From Bacteroidota bacterium (lineage in GTDB: Bacteria; Bacteroidota; Rhodothermia; Rhodothermales; JAHQVL01): 35,712 nt of DNA. Location of the stretch: positions 1 to 35,712 of the forward strand of contig JBCCIM010000044.1 of the NCBI GenBank assembly GCA_039111535.1, written 5' to 3'. This document shows, piece by piece, positions 1 to 9,266 of the stretch. Made by a program: the position numbers and the translations under genes. The notes under the pieces were generated by a model that was not told where the DNA came from, did no database searches, and was given only the letters and a program-made list of their open reading frames with translations. The first letter of the stretch is position 1, and each line of letters starts with the position of its first letter.

Positions 1-1276
1 CGTGTTCTTTTGCCAGTGTAAGTACTTTTTGCAGTGCATTGTTCGTTTCAAACACATCCTGAAGCGCATCCATTAAGAACTGCGTATTGTCCCCGACATA
101 TTGCATCGGCGTGTTTATTTCATGTGCAATGCCGGCAGCCAGTTGCCCCACAGACTCCATTTTCTGACCGTGCATCACACGTACTTCCTGACGCTTCCGG
201 TTGGAGACATCATTTTTGATGGAGACCACATGTTTCAATTGGCCCTCCACGTCAAGAATTGGCGTAATGGTCTCTTCCCGTGTATAGAATGTGCCGTCTT
301 CACGGCCGCTTGTTATTTCGCCATGCCAGTGCTCGCCGGCCAATACTGCGGCCCACAAGGTATCGAAGTTGAGCGAATCTTCAGGATACAGGTTGCGCAC
401 ATGTACCCCAACAATCTCATCAGGTGCATAGCCCGTCATAGCGTAATAGGCGTCATTTGCCCACGCTACTGTGCCGTCGGGCTTACTGACTAGAACGGCG
501 TTCGCTACCGCTGCCAATATGCCATCATACGCTGTGTTATCTTCTTTTGGCTCCGGTACATCGACATCCGGTTTAGTGACATCCGCTACATTGACAAGGG
601 ACTGGGGGCCTTTTGCCACAAGATCAAGTGGCAATACCCCCTGTGTCCGCTTAACTGGCCGGGATACAAACCATCCGGCAAAAAAGAGGAAGACAATGGT
701 TATGCCCAAAACGCCGGCGCCAAGTTGCTGGATCGCGCGTATTTCTGATTTTGCTGCACGCGCGTAATGACCAACAATCATCTCCATTTGGGCCAGGTAC
801 GGGCCCTCTGCAGCCAGGAGATGGGAGAGTGCCGTGTCGATCACCGGGCGCGCGGTAACCCCGGGTCTGAACCGCGCCAAACGAAGGCTGTCTGCAGCCT
901 GTTGCATGGCTTCATGATGGGTTTGCAACACAGCATACATGCCATCGAGTTCTTGCGCATTCGCATCGAAAATCTCCTCAACCCGATAGGTGACTACAAC
1001 TGCGTGTGCAGTCTGCCATCGATCAAGTACCTCCTGTAATGCTTCCGTGTGTTTGTTATGCGTCCGGATATCGCGGGCATAGTAAATAAACTGCGCCTCT
1101 TTTACTATGGCCTGACTATACATCCGCTGCCGGCCCGCAATATTTATTATTTCGCCAACTTCTTCCTGCCCGTGAAGGGTATACTGGATCAAGCCCTGGC
1201 TACATGTAACCAGCAGTACAATCAGGCATAGCGCCATCTTGCAGCGTGTTTTGAAGATGTCTTCGGGGTCTTGCAT
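1..1276 (-). CDS. PilJ-type sensor / PAS histidine kinase (3' end outside window)
   Basis: Membrane sensor kinase, partial: about 425 residues are visible and the ATP-binding domain lies beyond the left edge. Reading from ATG at 1276, a first membrane segment (about residues 14-32) is followed by a periplasmic region carrying IINIAGRQRMYSQ (about 43-55), the hallmark of PilJ/NarX-type methyl-accepting sensor domains. A second membrane segment lies near 186-205 and a PAS domain near 253-360. A dimerisation box GQLAAGIAHEINTP with phospho-acceptor His at about 385 follows, then MQYVGDNT. That H-box and its extension are the same subtype as in the kinases at 2890 and 5180, so it probably belongs to the same signalling group. 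No ribosome site is obvious. Family assignment is firm; the stimulus is unknown. Confidence 0.9.
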   Translation of the reverse strand, partial: MQDPEDIFKTRCKMALCLIVLLVTCSQGLIQYTLHGQEEVGEIINIAGRQRMYSQAIVKEAQFIYYARDIRTHNKHTEALQEVLDRWQTAHAVVVTYRVEEIFDANAQELDGMYAVLQTHHEAMQQAADSLRLARFRPGVTARPVIDTALSHLLAAEGPYLAQMEMIVGHYARAAKSEIRAIQQLGAGVLGITIVFLFFAGWFVSRPVKRTQGVLPLDLVAKGPQSLVNVADVTKPDVDVPEPKEDNTAYDGILAAVANAVLVSKPDGTVAWANDAYYAMTGYAPDEIVGVHVRNLYPEDSLNFDTLWAAVLAGEHWHGEITSGREDGTFYTREETITPILDVEGQLKHVVSIKNDVSNRKRQEVRVMHGQKMESVGQLAAGIAHEINTPMQYVGDNTQFLMDALQDVFETNNALQKVLTLAKEH

Positions 1277-1438
1277 GGTGCCTCAGAACCATCTTGCACC
1301 AGCGTTGATCACTGGTACTATGTCCATAAATGAGTTGATCGTCCCCTTAAGAGAACAGCTTAAATTGACATGAACCACCATTCTTTTGCATCATTCGGGG
1401 CATAAACTTTTGCAGGGCATTGTATAACCAATACACAA

Positions 1439-1456
1439 GTGCTAAATTTTTAGCAC
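1439..1456. promoter_or_regulatory. 8-bp perfect palindrome, possible operator
   Basis: GTGCTAAA and TTTAGCAC flank a TT centre, about 33 bp upstream of the esterase-like gene at 1490. The position fits a dimeric regulator site or a promoter-overlapping operator. No downstream T-run makes it a terminator. The regulator is unknown. Confidence 0.35.
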
Positions 1457-1489
1457 AAAGATTTCCTGTTTGGCCCACCCCTAAACACA

Positions 1490-2731
1490 ATGCGCAAAGT
1501 TCTCACCTTCTTCTTTCTCTTTGTCTACAGCGTTGCCTGTAAACCACATCAAGCGTACGAAATTCAGCCTGTTAGCCTTACAGACAACACGATAAATCCA
1601 GACAGCATGCAACGGCAACTGCATGCGTTGGGGGAGCAGGTACAAGACGCACAAATTGTACTCCTTGGTGAAAACGGCCATGGTGTTGGTACGTTTTCCG
1701 ATATCAAAGTGGATCTGGTACAATGGCTGTACACACACCACGGGTTTGACACCATCATCTTTGAAAGTGGTTTTTTTGAATGCAGCTATGCCTGGGAGCG
1801 CATTGATTCTCTTCAGCCTTATGAGGCTTTGCAAGATTGTCTGCGCTATCCGTTTCAACACGCAGAATTACTTCCACTGTTTGCCTTTATCAAACAACAA
1901 CAGCAAACGGACCGGCCCTTGCATCTCGCTGGCATGGATTTTCAAGGGCAAGGTTATGACTCTTCGCCAAGACCAGCGTACTTACACGATGCCTTGTTGC
2001 CAAACAACCCACAGCTGGCGCGCGCATTGGCAACAGCCGACTCAGCGCTACATCTTGCAGACGAACACGGAGGGAAAGGCAATAGCCGGTATATCTGGGC
2101 GTATCAAAACCAGGAAACACTCAGCAAGTTGTACACAGAGGCAGCACGACACAGTAAGGGATGGCCCAAATGGACCCTCAATCTTACCCAGGGCTGGATA
2201 GATCGCTTGTCGATTCGCGGAGCGGCTGAATCCAACGATACCAACCGCGACTTGCGGTATTACGAATTGCGAGATGAGTGGATGGCGCGAGCGGTAGCAG
2301 CACATGCAGATTCAATGGGTACCCGTCGAAAAGTGCTGGTTTGGCTGCACAATGATCACGGGCGGTACGGCAACATCGACAGCCACGGTGGGAAAGCAAC
2401 GGGGAACTACCTGCGCACCTGGTATGGAGAGCAAGTCTATTCTATCGGTTTTTTTATGGGTGCGGGTACGATTACAGACAATGGACGCACAGAATACACG
2501 ATCCAGGTGCCAATGCAAGACAGCATTGCATCCTTCATGCATGCAAACACCCACGCTGCCAGCTACTTGCTGTTGCGGGAAAATCCACTGCCGACAATCA
2601 ATTCCTGGGCAAACACTTCGCAGCCTTACCTGCGCATGGGCCTGACGCCGCATACCATGGTGCCTGCTGCTGAATTTGACGCGCTATTCTTTGTACATAG
2701 CGTCAATCCGCCGAATTATCGACTTAGATAG
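1490..2731 (+). CDS. Erythromycin esterase-like (Ere family) lipoprotein
   Basis: 413 residues. The N-terminus (MRKVLTFFFLFVYSVAC) is a short hydrophobic signal ending in a Cys at 17, so probably a lipoprotein, although the lipobox is imperfect. The mature part matches the erythromycin-esterase family. LLGENGHGVGTF (residues 58-69) holds the GExxH motif with Glu61 and His64. A LHLAGMDFQG strand follows, and VLVWLHNDHG with a later YSIGFFMGAGT gives the WxHNxH and SxGF signatures. Resistance enzymes EreA/EreB hydrolyse the macrolide lactone, but most homologues, especially secreted ones, have unknown substrates, so macrolide resistance is not implied. It sits alone between two kinases on opposite strands. 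The reading frame is intact and no Shine-Dalgarno site is visible. Confidence 0.85.
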   Translation: MRKVLTFFFLFVYSVACKPHQAYEIQPVSLTDNTINPDSMQRQLHALGEQVQDAQIVLLGENGHGVGTFSDIKVDLVQWLYTHHGFDTIIFESGFFECSYAWERIDSLQPYEALQDCLRYPFQHAELLPLFAFIKQQQQTDRPLHLAGMDFQGQGYDSSPRPAYLHDALLPNNPQLARALATADSALHLADEHGGKGNSRYIWAYQNQETLSKLYTEAARHSKGWPKWTLNLTQGWIDRLSIRGAAESNDTNRDLRYYELRDEWMARAVAAHADSMGTRRKVLVWLHNDHGRYGNIDSHGGKATGNYLRTWYGEQVYSIGFFMGAGTITDNGRTEYTIQVPMQDSIASFMHANTHAASYLLLRENPLPTINSWANTSQPYLRMGLTPHTMVPAAEFDALFFVHSVNPPNYRLR

Positions 2732-2889
2732 CGGCTTCACCAGGGGTTGATGGGCCCTTGGCAAGAATTCAAATTTCGCTCACAAGCACCAAATAGTCGT
2801 TTTTTAGTGCGCCACTATTCTGCCGATATACATCTTGCGTGCTCCACTACTTAGCAAGTTGATTTTCCATCAATCACCAGAGTACCATC

Positions 2890-5007
2890 ATGTACGGTTC
2901 TTCTTTGCTACCCGAAGCCATTCTCTCTCCTATTGAGATGGCAGGTGGCCAGTTTAGTCCTATTCTCGTCATTTTATCATATGTGGTAGCGGTCATCGCC
3001 TCGTATACCACGCTGGGTCTTGTAAACCAACTTACACAAATCTCTGGCAAAGCTGAGAAGAGATGGCTAATTGCCGGCTCCTTTTCGATGGGTATTGGGA
3101 TTTGGTCCATGCATTTTGTTGGGATGCTGGCGTTTTCCATGGACATGCCATTTGTTTATAATCCTTTTCTCACAGTCGTCTCGCTTGCCGTTGGGATGGT
3201 TTCTTCTTGTTTTGCCATTTACACGGCATCCAGAAAGGACACAGGCCTCAAAAAAATCCTTGGCGCCGGCTTATTCCTGGGCCCGGGTATCGCCGGCATG
3301 CACTACACCGGTATGGCTGCCATGGAGATGGAAGCTACCATTTCTTACGATACCAACCTGTTTCTGGCTTCGATACTGATCGCCATTCTTGCCTCCATTG
3401 CAGCGCTTTGGATCGCAACAACCCTCGCCAGAAGAACAACACGGATTGTGCCGCTCAAAATCGGTGCCGCGCTCATTATGGGTATTGCAATTTGCGGCAT
3501 GCATTACACCGGCATGGCTGCTGCCATCTACACACCAATTCCGGGTTACGTGCACGACCCATCAATCACCCAGCCAGACCATTGGGGTCTTGCTATCGGC
3601 GTCACAGTAGCTACACTGATCATTCTTCAGTTCACGATCCTTACTACCTACTTTGAGCGCAAACTCAATCTCGAAAAACATGTTGCAGAGCGGCTCACGC
3701 ACCTGGTAGAAGAGCGGACGGCTGATTTACAGAAACAGACCCAAAACCTGCAAGCGAGTAAAGCACAGTTAGAAAAGGAAATGGCTGAACGGCGCGTCAT
3801 GGAAGAAGAAATGACCCGCCTTGGCCGCATCATCGATGCTACTTCGATCGAGATTTACCTGGTCCACGCAGAAACTTTCAAGTACATCGGCGCAAACAAA
3901 GGCGCGATCGAAAAATCTGGATACCCGCTCGAAGCGCTTAAAGCCCTTACGCCACTCACGTTGAACATGGATATGACGCAAGACAAACTGGACGAGTTGC
4001 TTGCACCCCTGAACAATGGCAAACAGGAAAAAGTAACGTTCGAATCAATGCGACTGCAGCGGGATGGCTCCAAATACCTTGCGAAAATAGACATCCATTT
4101 CTCCAATTCAGGTTCGCCGGCTGTGTATGTGATGATGGTGGAAGACATCACCCAGCGCAAGCAACTGGAGTCCCAGTTGTCCCAGGCCCAGAAGCTCGAA
4201 TCGATTGGGCAACTGGCTGCCGGCGTGGCCCATGAAATCAATACGCCAATTCAATACGTTGGCGACAACACCAACTTTTTCAAGGAGTCGTTTGGCGAAA
4301 TTGAAGAACTGATTGGCATCTACGATCAGCTTGTCTCCCAGGCGCGCGAGGGAGCGCTTACCGCAGAAACCCTCGCAGAAATTGAAGAAGCACTGGAAGA
4401 TGCTGACTTCGAGTACCTTGCGGAAGAAATCCCGAAAGCCATTGATCAGACCATTGAGGGCATCAACCGGGTAGCAAAAATTGTACGTGCGATGAAAGAA
4501 TTCTCTCATCCCGGACAAGAAGAGAAAACGCTGGTCGACCTGAACAAAGCCATAGAAACCACCATGACAGTAGCGCGCAATGAGTGGAAATATGTGGCTG
4601 ACATTGATCTTCAGCTTGACCCCGCACTGCCTGAAGTCCCCTGCCATCCGGGAGAATTAAACCAGGTATTCCTGAACATTATGGTTAATGCCGCCCATGC
4701 CATCGAACCTTCAGTTGAAGCAAACAATGGGCAGAAAGGAAAAATCACGCTTCGAACGCGCGCGACAGATGAATTTGTAGAAGTCCAGATCCAGGATTCT
4801 GGGAGCGGCATTCCGGTACACGCACGTCAAAAAATATTTGACCCTTTCTACACCACCAAAGATGTGGGCAAGGGTACTGGGCAGGGGCTCGCCATCGCGC
4901 ATGCCGTCGTCACTGAAAAACACGGCGGAAATATCTTTTTCGAAACAGAAATTGGACAAGGGACAACCTTTTTCATTCAGATTCCCCTCCAGGCTGAAAT
5001 GGCTTGA
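2890..5007 (+). CDS. MHYT-domain seven-TM sensor, PAS, histidine kinase
   Basis: 705 residues. The first ~255 form an MHYT membrane sensor with three repeats: MHFVGM (74-79), MHYTGMAAM (137-145) and MHYTGMAA (204-211). The family is proposed to bind metal and to sense a gas such as O2, CO or NO. A coiled linker (about 255-310) leads to a PAS domain (about 312-425) ending DITQRKQLE. The transmitter has GQLAAGVAHEINTP with His448, an N-box LNQVFLNIMVNAAHAIE, DSGSGIP (G1), and GTGQGLAIAH (G2). A long acidic helical insert follows the H-box, as in the next kinase. No receiver is attached; the likely partners are the two receiver proteins at 6833 and 8054. Start chosen at the ATG just before the first TM helix. 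The gene lies 160 bp upstream of the second kinase. Confidence 0.95.
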   Translation: MYGSSLLPEAILSPIEMAGGQFSPILVILSYVVAVIASYTTLGLVNQLTQISGKAEKRWLIAGSFSMGIGIWSMHFVGMLAFSMDMPFVYNPFLTVVSLAVGMVSSCFAIYTASRKDTGLKKILGAGLFLGPGIAGMHYTGMAAMEMEATISYDTNLFLASILIAILASIAALWIATTLARRTTRIVPLKIGAALIMGIAICGMHYTGMAAAIYTPIPGYVHDPSITQPDHWGLAIGVTVATLIILQFTILTTYFERKLNLEKHVAERLTHLVEERTADLQKQTQNLQASKAQLEKEMAERRVMEEEMTRLGRIIDATSIEIYLVHAETFKYIGANKGAIEKSGYPLEALKALTPLTLNMDMTQDKLDELLAPLNNGKQEKVTFESMRLQRDGSKYLAKIDIHFSNSGSPAVYVMMVEDITQRKQLESQLSQAQKLESIGQLAAGVAHEINTPIQYVGDNTNFFKESFGEIEELIGIYDQLVSQAREGALTAETLAEIEEALEDADFEYLAEEIPKAIDQTIEGINRVAKIVRAMKEFSHPGQEEKTLVDLNKAIETTMTVARNEWKYVADIDLQLDPALPEVPCHPGELNQVFLNIMVNAAHAIEPSVEANNGQKGKITLRTRATDEFVEVQIQDSGSGIPVHARQKIFDPFYTTKDVGKGTGQGLAIAHAVVTEKHGGNIFFETEIGQGTTFFIQIPLQAEMA

Positions 5008-5179
5008 CTTAAGTAACGATTTGCCTATAGTGGATTATACCCTAAAGAAGTCAAAAACGGCTTTAAAAGAGCCAAAATCGGTAAAAGCACACAGCGAAAT
5101 GAGGATTATCCCCACACTAGAAGCGCAGCACTGCGTCGATACTTTTTAGAGCCAAGTATAGAAATAATTGAGTACCAAA

Positions 5180-6814
5180 ATGCAGGCAAAGATTGACGCA
5201 TCATCGTCCCAACAACCGGCCGGCTCATCACCAGTTGCTGAAGCAAGCCACCTTAAGCAAAAGTTTTTCGAGTATGCGCTCGAACTGTTTTGTGTTGCCA
5301 GCGCCGATGGGTACTTCCTCGAGGTAAATCCGGCTTTCCCAAAGACATTGGGGTACACCTATGCAGAACTCTATGCATCACCGTTTTATGATCTTATCCA
5401 CCCAAACGATCGGGATGCAACATTAAGAGAAATTCAGCGACTTTCAGAAGGTAGTATCTGCATTGACTTTCGGAACCGGTACCGTTGCAAAAACGGCGAA
5501 TACCGTTGGCTCGCCTGGACCTGCCAACCCGATGTAAAAACGGGACACTTGTTCGCTATCGCTCGGGATGTAACCGTCGAGCTTGAAACAGAAGAAGCCT
5601 TGCGGAAGAGCGAAGCGTTGCTGAACGCTACCCATGACATCGCACAAATAGGGAGTTGGGAATGGGACGCAAAAACCGACAAGCTGACCTTCTCCGACAA
5701 AATGCTCGAAATTGCCGGCATTGACGCAGAGGCCTTCGATGGATCCCTGGAAACCTATCAGCAAATGTTGTCCCCCACGACCGATGAGAGCCTCACAACA
5801 ATAATAAAAGATGGCTTCCCCGAAGATGCACTAACACCAACCGAGTACACGATTGTACAACCCGACGGAAGCCAGCGAATTGTATGGGCTGAAGTCAAGC
5901 CTTTTCACGATCAAAACGAACAGTTGGTTAAGATAGTTGGGGCAGCGCAAGACATCACGGAACGCAAGCAACTGGAGTCGCAACTTAGTCAGGCGCAGAA
6001 GCTGGAATCGATTGGTCAATTGGCAGCCGGCGTTGCCCACGAAATAAATACACCGGTCCAGTACATCGGCGACAATACCAACTTCTTCAAAGAGTCTTTT
6101 GGCGAAATCCAGGAACTGATTGAAATCTATAGTGACCTCTTCGAGCAGGCGAAAAATGGCACAATCACACCAGACGCTCTTGCCGAAATAGAGGAAGTCC
6201 TTGAAGAGGCTGACTTTGAATACCTGGCGGAAGAAATCCCTAAAGCCATTGATCAAACCATAGAAGGTATCGAGCGGGTTGCCCGCATTGTGCGTGCTAT
6301 GAAAGAGTTTTCTCATCCGGGTCAGGAAGAGAAATCCATGATGAACCTGAACAAGCTGCTTGAGACAACCATGACGGTTGCCCGCAACGAGTGGAAATAC
6401 GTTGCAGACATTGAACTGGACTTCGACCCTGCGTTGCCTGAAGTCCCTTGTCACCCAGGCGAGTTGAACCAGGTCTTTCTCAACATCATGGTAAACGCAG
6501 CGCATGCCATTGAACCAACCCTTGAAAACGCCCATGTATCAAAAGGGAAAATCACACTGCGTACGCTCGCAACCGAAGACTACGTAGAAGTACAAATTGC
6601 TGATAGCGGCACAGGTATTCCGGTAAAGGCACGCAAGAAAATTTTTGACCCCTTCTATACGACAAAAGAAGTCGGCAAAGGTACCGGTCAGGGGTTGGCT
6701 ATTGCCCATGGTGTGGTAACGGAAAAGCATGGCGGACGCATTTACTTCGAAACTGAATTGGGCGAAGGCACAACGTTCTTCATTCAAATACCCTTGAAGT
6801 CCGAAGAAACCTAG
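5180..6814 (+). CDS. Soluble PAS-PAS histidine kinase
   Basis: About 544 residues from ATG 5180; a TTG at 5168 would add four residues. No membrane segment is visible. The first PAS domain covers about residues 28-138 (ADGYFLEVNPAF, then HPNDRD and RWLAWTCQPD). The second covers about 145-265 (IGSWEWDAKTDKLTFSD) and ends DITERKQLE. The transmitter starts SQLSQAQKLESIGQLAAGVA, with His at about 287. From there to the end it is nearly residue-for-residue the same as the preceding kinase, including CHPGELNQVFLNIMVNAA and GTGQGLAIAH. This points to duplication followed by a swap of the sensor half. It is 18 bp ahead of the REC-HDOD gene and probably cotranscribed with both downstream receiver genes. 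A cytoplasmic signal is inferred. Confidence 0.93.
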   Translation: MQAKIDASSSQQPAGSSPVAEASHLKQKFFEYALELFCVASADGYFLEVNPAFPKTLGYTYAELYASPFYDLIHPNDRDATLREIQRLSEGSICIDFRNRYRCKNGEYRWLAWTCQPDVKTGHLFAIARDVTVELETEEALRKSEALLNATHDIAQIGSWEWDAKTDKLTFSDKMLEIAGIDAEAFDGSLETYQQMLSPTTDESLTTIIKDGFPEDALTPTEYTIVQPDGSQRIVWAEVKPFHDQNEQLVKIVGAAQDITERKQLESQLSQAQKLESIGQLAAGVAHEINTPVQYIGDNTNFFKESFGEIQELIEIYSDLFEQAKNGTITPDALAEIEEVLEEADFEYLAEEIPKAIDQTIEGIERVARIVRAMKEFSHPGQEEKSMMNLNKLLETTMTVARNEWKYVADIELDFDPALPEVPCHPGELNQVFLNIMVNAAHAIEPTLENAHVSKGKITLRTLATEDYVEVQIADSGTGIPVKARKKIFDPFYTTKEVGKGTGQGLAIAHGVVTEKHGGRIYFETELGEGTTFFIQIPLKSEET

Positions 6815-6832
6815 GATAATTGTACCGAGATC

Positions 6833-8050
6833 ATGAAACGAATTTTGTTTGTCGATGATGACAAGTTTCTACTTGATGGGCTGAAGCGTTCCTTGCGTAC
6901 GTATCGCAAGGAATGGAAGATGGTTTTTTGCGAGTCTGGAGAAGCTGCGCTGGAGAAACTTCAGGAGGCCCCAGCTGACGTAGTTGTATCCGATATGCGC
7001 ATGCCGGGTATGGATGGCGCCACGTTACTCACGAAGGTCAAGGAACGGCACCCTGGAACCATCAGAATTGTGTTGACAGGGCATACCGAACTGGAAGCAG
7101 CGTTGCGCTCTATTCCCATTGCGCACAACTTCCTGAACAAGCCCACGGATGGTAAAATTGTCAAAGAGGTTATCGACCGCGCGCTGCGCCTGCAGGATTT
7201 GCTCGAGGACGAAGAATTGCGCCGGCAAATAGACAGCATGAACGGCCTGCCAGCTGTACCCAGCACCTATGCAGAACTAACCCGGTTGATGCGCGATGAG
7301 GACGTCACAATCGATGACATCGCAACCGTGATCGAGCGTGATGCGGCCATAGCCAGTCGTATCCTCCGGACCGTAAATTCCGGGTTCTTCGGCCGCTCGA
7401 ACCGGGTTTCCGAAGTCAAAGCAGCCATCAATTTTATTGGCTTCAAACTGCTGGAAACCCTGGTACTTTCGGTTGAAGTATTCCAAAACAGCTCGTTGCA
7501 ATTTCTGTCCTCACATTACGATTTGGAAAAAGAGCAACGGCATGCCCTCCTGGTTGCGCACATTGCCTCCGCGCTAGACCCCCTGACGGTAGACGCAAAC
7601 CAGGCCTTTATGGCAGGACTCTTGCACGACGTAGGCAAACTCGTGCTGGCAGCCCAGTTACCAGAAAAATTTGCCAGGGCAATTGAAATCAAAAATGAAC
7701 GCGGCATCCCCCTTTATCAAGCGGAACTGGAACTGAGCAGCTTCAGTCACGCCGAAATTGGTGCATATCTACCAAACCTGTGGGGGCTGGCCTATCCGAT
7801 CATAGAAGCCATTGCAAATCACCATGTGCCGTGGCGAATAGCAGAACAAGAAGGCTTTAACCTTGTAGCCGCGGTGTACCTGGCAAATAACCTGGGACAC
7901 AAATACTCATTGGATGAAGCGGACCAGTTAACGGGTGAACACGAAGCACTCAACCTGGACTATTTGTCAGACCTCGGCGTCATCGACAAGCTTCCTGAAT
8001 GGGAAAGGATAGCTGAAGAAATCGCCATGAGAGATAAAGAGATCGCGTAA
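6833..8050 (+). CDS. Response regulator REC-HDOD
   Basis: 405 residues. The N-terminal receiver (1-118) is complete: acidic pocket D8-D10, phospho-acceptor Asp54 in VVVSDMRMPGMDG, Thr82 in IVLTG and Lys103 in LNKP. The C-terminal HDOD domain (about 125-330) starts with LPAVPSTYAEL, carries RDAAIASRILRTVNSGFFG, and keeps an HD pair in AGLLHDVGKL. Later it has an HH pair in IANHHVPW. HDOD domains are HD-fold relatives usually acting in signalling without proven nuclease or phosphodiesterase activity; retention of HD leaves weak metal binding possible. It lies 18 bp after the PAS-PAS kinase and 3 bp before the next receiver gene, so a single operon is likely. Output could be protein-protein or cyclic-dinucleotide related; this is not settled by sequence. 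Confidence 0.93.
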   Translation: MKRILFVDDDKFLLDGLKRSLRTYRKEWKMVFCESGEAALEKLQEAPADVVVSDMRMPGMDGATLLTKVKERHPGTIRIVLTGHTELEAALRSIPIAHNFLNKPTDGKIVKEVIDRALRLQDLLEDEELRRQIDSMNGLPAVPSTYAELTRLMRDEDVTIDDIATVIERDAAIASRILRTVNSGFFGRSNRVSEVKAAINFIGFKLLETLVLSVEVFQNSSLQFLSSHYDLEKEQRHALLVAHIASALDPLTVDANQAFMAGLLHDVGKLVLAAQLPEKFARAIEIKNERGIPLYQAELELSSFSHAEIGAYLPNLWGLAYPIIEAIANHHVPWRIAEQEGFNLVAAVYLANNLGHKYSLDEADQLTGEHEALNLDYLSDLGVIDKLPEWERIAEEIAMRDKEIA

Positions 8051-8053
8051 CCT

Positions 8054-9259
8054 ATGTCTTTAAAAGAAAAATTACCCGTCCTGTTTGTAGACGACGAACA
8101 GAATTTGCTGGACGGCATGAAGCGCCAGTTAAGAAAGCAATATAAAGTATTCACTGCACCTGGTGGACACGAGGGACTCGCTATTCTTGAAAAAGAAGGG
8201 CCGTTTCCTGTTGTAGTATCTGACATGAAGATGCCCATCATGAATGGCGCCGAGTTTTTGAAAAAAGCGCGGCATATGGCGCCCGACACAACGCGGTTAC
8301 TTTTAACGGGACAGGCCGATTTCAATGAAACCATTGAAGCCGTAAACGAAGGCAACATATATCGCTTTCTACATAAGCCTTGTCCGCTTCCACTGCTCAT
8401 TCAAAATCTGGAAGATGGCATTCGGCAGTATAACCTGATTCAGGACCAGCGGGTGTTGCTTGAAGAAACGCTGCGGGGAAGTATTAAAACCCTGACGGAT
8501 GTGCTGGCCTTGGCAAATCCAACGGCGTTTGGCCGCGCGGCGAGGGCAAAAAAACTCGTGGCCGGCATGATTGCACACCTCGAAATTGAGGAAAGCTGGC
8601 ACATCGAAGTGGCAACTATGCTCTCCCAGATCAGCGCCGTTGCACTGCCCCCGGAGCTTGCCGAAAAAGTATACAAGGGCAGCGAACTTACCCAACAAGA
8701 TAAACACGTCCTCGAAAAATTACCGCACATTACCGAAAGCCTACTGGGAAATATCCCACGAATCGAACCAGTACGGGATATTTTGAGATTCCAGCACACG
8801 CACTTTGATGGCACCAACAGCCCGGTGCGCAACGTCAGCGAAAGCAATATTCCGATAGGCGCAAGGTTGCTGAAGCTGGTATTGGACTTCGACCATCTTG
8901 TCAGCCAACTTGGCCGCGAGGATCTTGCCCTGAACAGCCTCGAGAAACGCAGCGGCTGGTACGACCCGGCGCTCATTTCCAGCTTCCAGGAAGTGTGTTA
9001 CGCCCTCGGCAATATGATGGAGATCCGCGATGTGAAGGCCCATGCCGTTCAAATTGGGATGATCTTCTCTGAGGACCTGCGGGGTAGCAACGGGCAATTG
9101 CTTATTGCCCGCGGCCAGGAAGTCAACGACAGTATTCAGGCCCGCGTACAACATTGGTCCAATATGGGCATGATCAATGATGAGCTCGTCATGTTATTGC
9201 CATCTGAAAAATCAGATGAAACAGAGCAACACGCACTGGCAGCTTTTATGGCAGCTTGA
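8054..9259 (+). CDS. Response regulator REC with degenerate HD-GYP output
   Basis: 401 residues. The receiver is intact (D13-D14, Asp57 in VVVSDMKMP, Thr85, Lys108 in HKPCP). The remainder follows the fold of RpfG-type HD-GYP c-di-GMP phosphodiesterases, but the active site is gone. The usual LHDIGK position reads LSQISA (190-195). The usual HHERWDGxGYP stretch reads FQHTHFDGTNSP (246-257), so HD is SQ and GYP is NSP. Two other His (224 and 248) remain. A non-catalytic regulatory role is inferred; the Shewanella H-NOX network uses a degenerate HD-GYP receiver (HnoD) as a modulator of an active one. Last gene of the block, 3 bp after the REC-HDOD gene, and convergent with the PilT-like gene 7 bp beyond. 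Confidence 0.88.
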   Translation: MSLKEKLPVLFVDDEQNLLDGMKRQLRKQYKVFTAPGGHEGLAILEKEGPFPVVVSDMKMPIMNGAEFLKKARHMAPDTTRLLLTGQADFNETIEAVNEGNIYRFLHKPCPLPLLIQNLEDGIRQYNLIQDQRVLLEETLRGSIKTLTDVLALANPTAFGRAARAKKLVAGMIAHLEIEESWHIEVATMLSQISAVALPPELAEKVYKGSELTQQDKHVLEKLPHITESLLGNIPRIEPVRDILRFQHTHFDGTNSPVRNVSESNIPIGARLLKLVLDFDHLVSQLGREDLALNSLEKRSGWYDPALISSFQEVCYALGNMMEIRDVKAHAVQIGMIFSEDLRGSNGQLLIARGQEVNDSIQARVQHWSNMGMINDELVMLLPSEKSDETEQHALAAFMAA

Positions 9260-9266
9260 TGCTGTG

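Noticed and set aside
1-1231. Several plus-strand frames of 60-130 residues
   Set aside because: All antisense to the partial histidine kinase, whose PilJ, PAS and H-box motifs are clear on the minus strand.
5008-5179. Short GGCT/AGCC hairpin between the two kinases as a terminator
   Set aside because: Only four base pairs and no T-run; not supportable.
5831-6535. 234-residue open frame on the minus strand
   Set aside because: Antisense to the conserved kinase transmitter; the sequence has no family character and a similar shadow exists opposite the paralogous kinase at 4108-4647.
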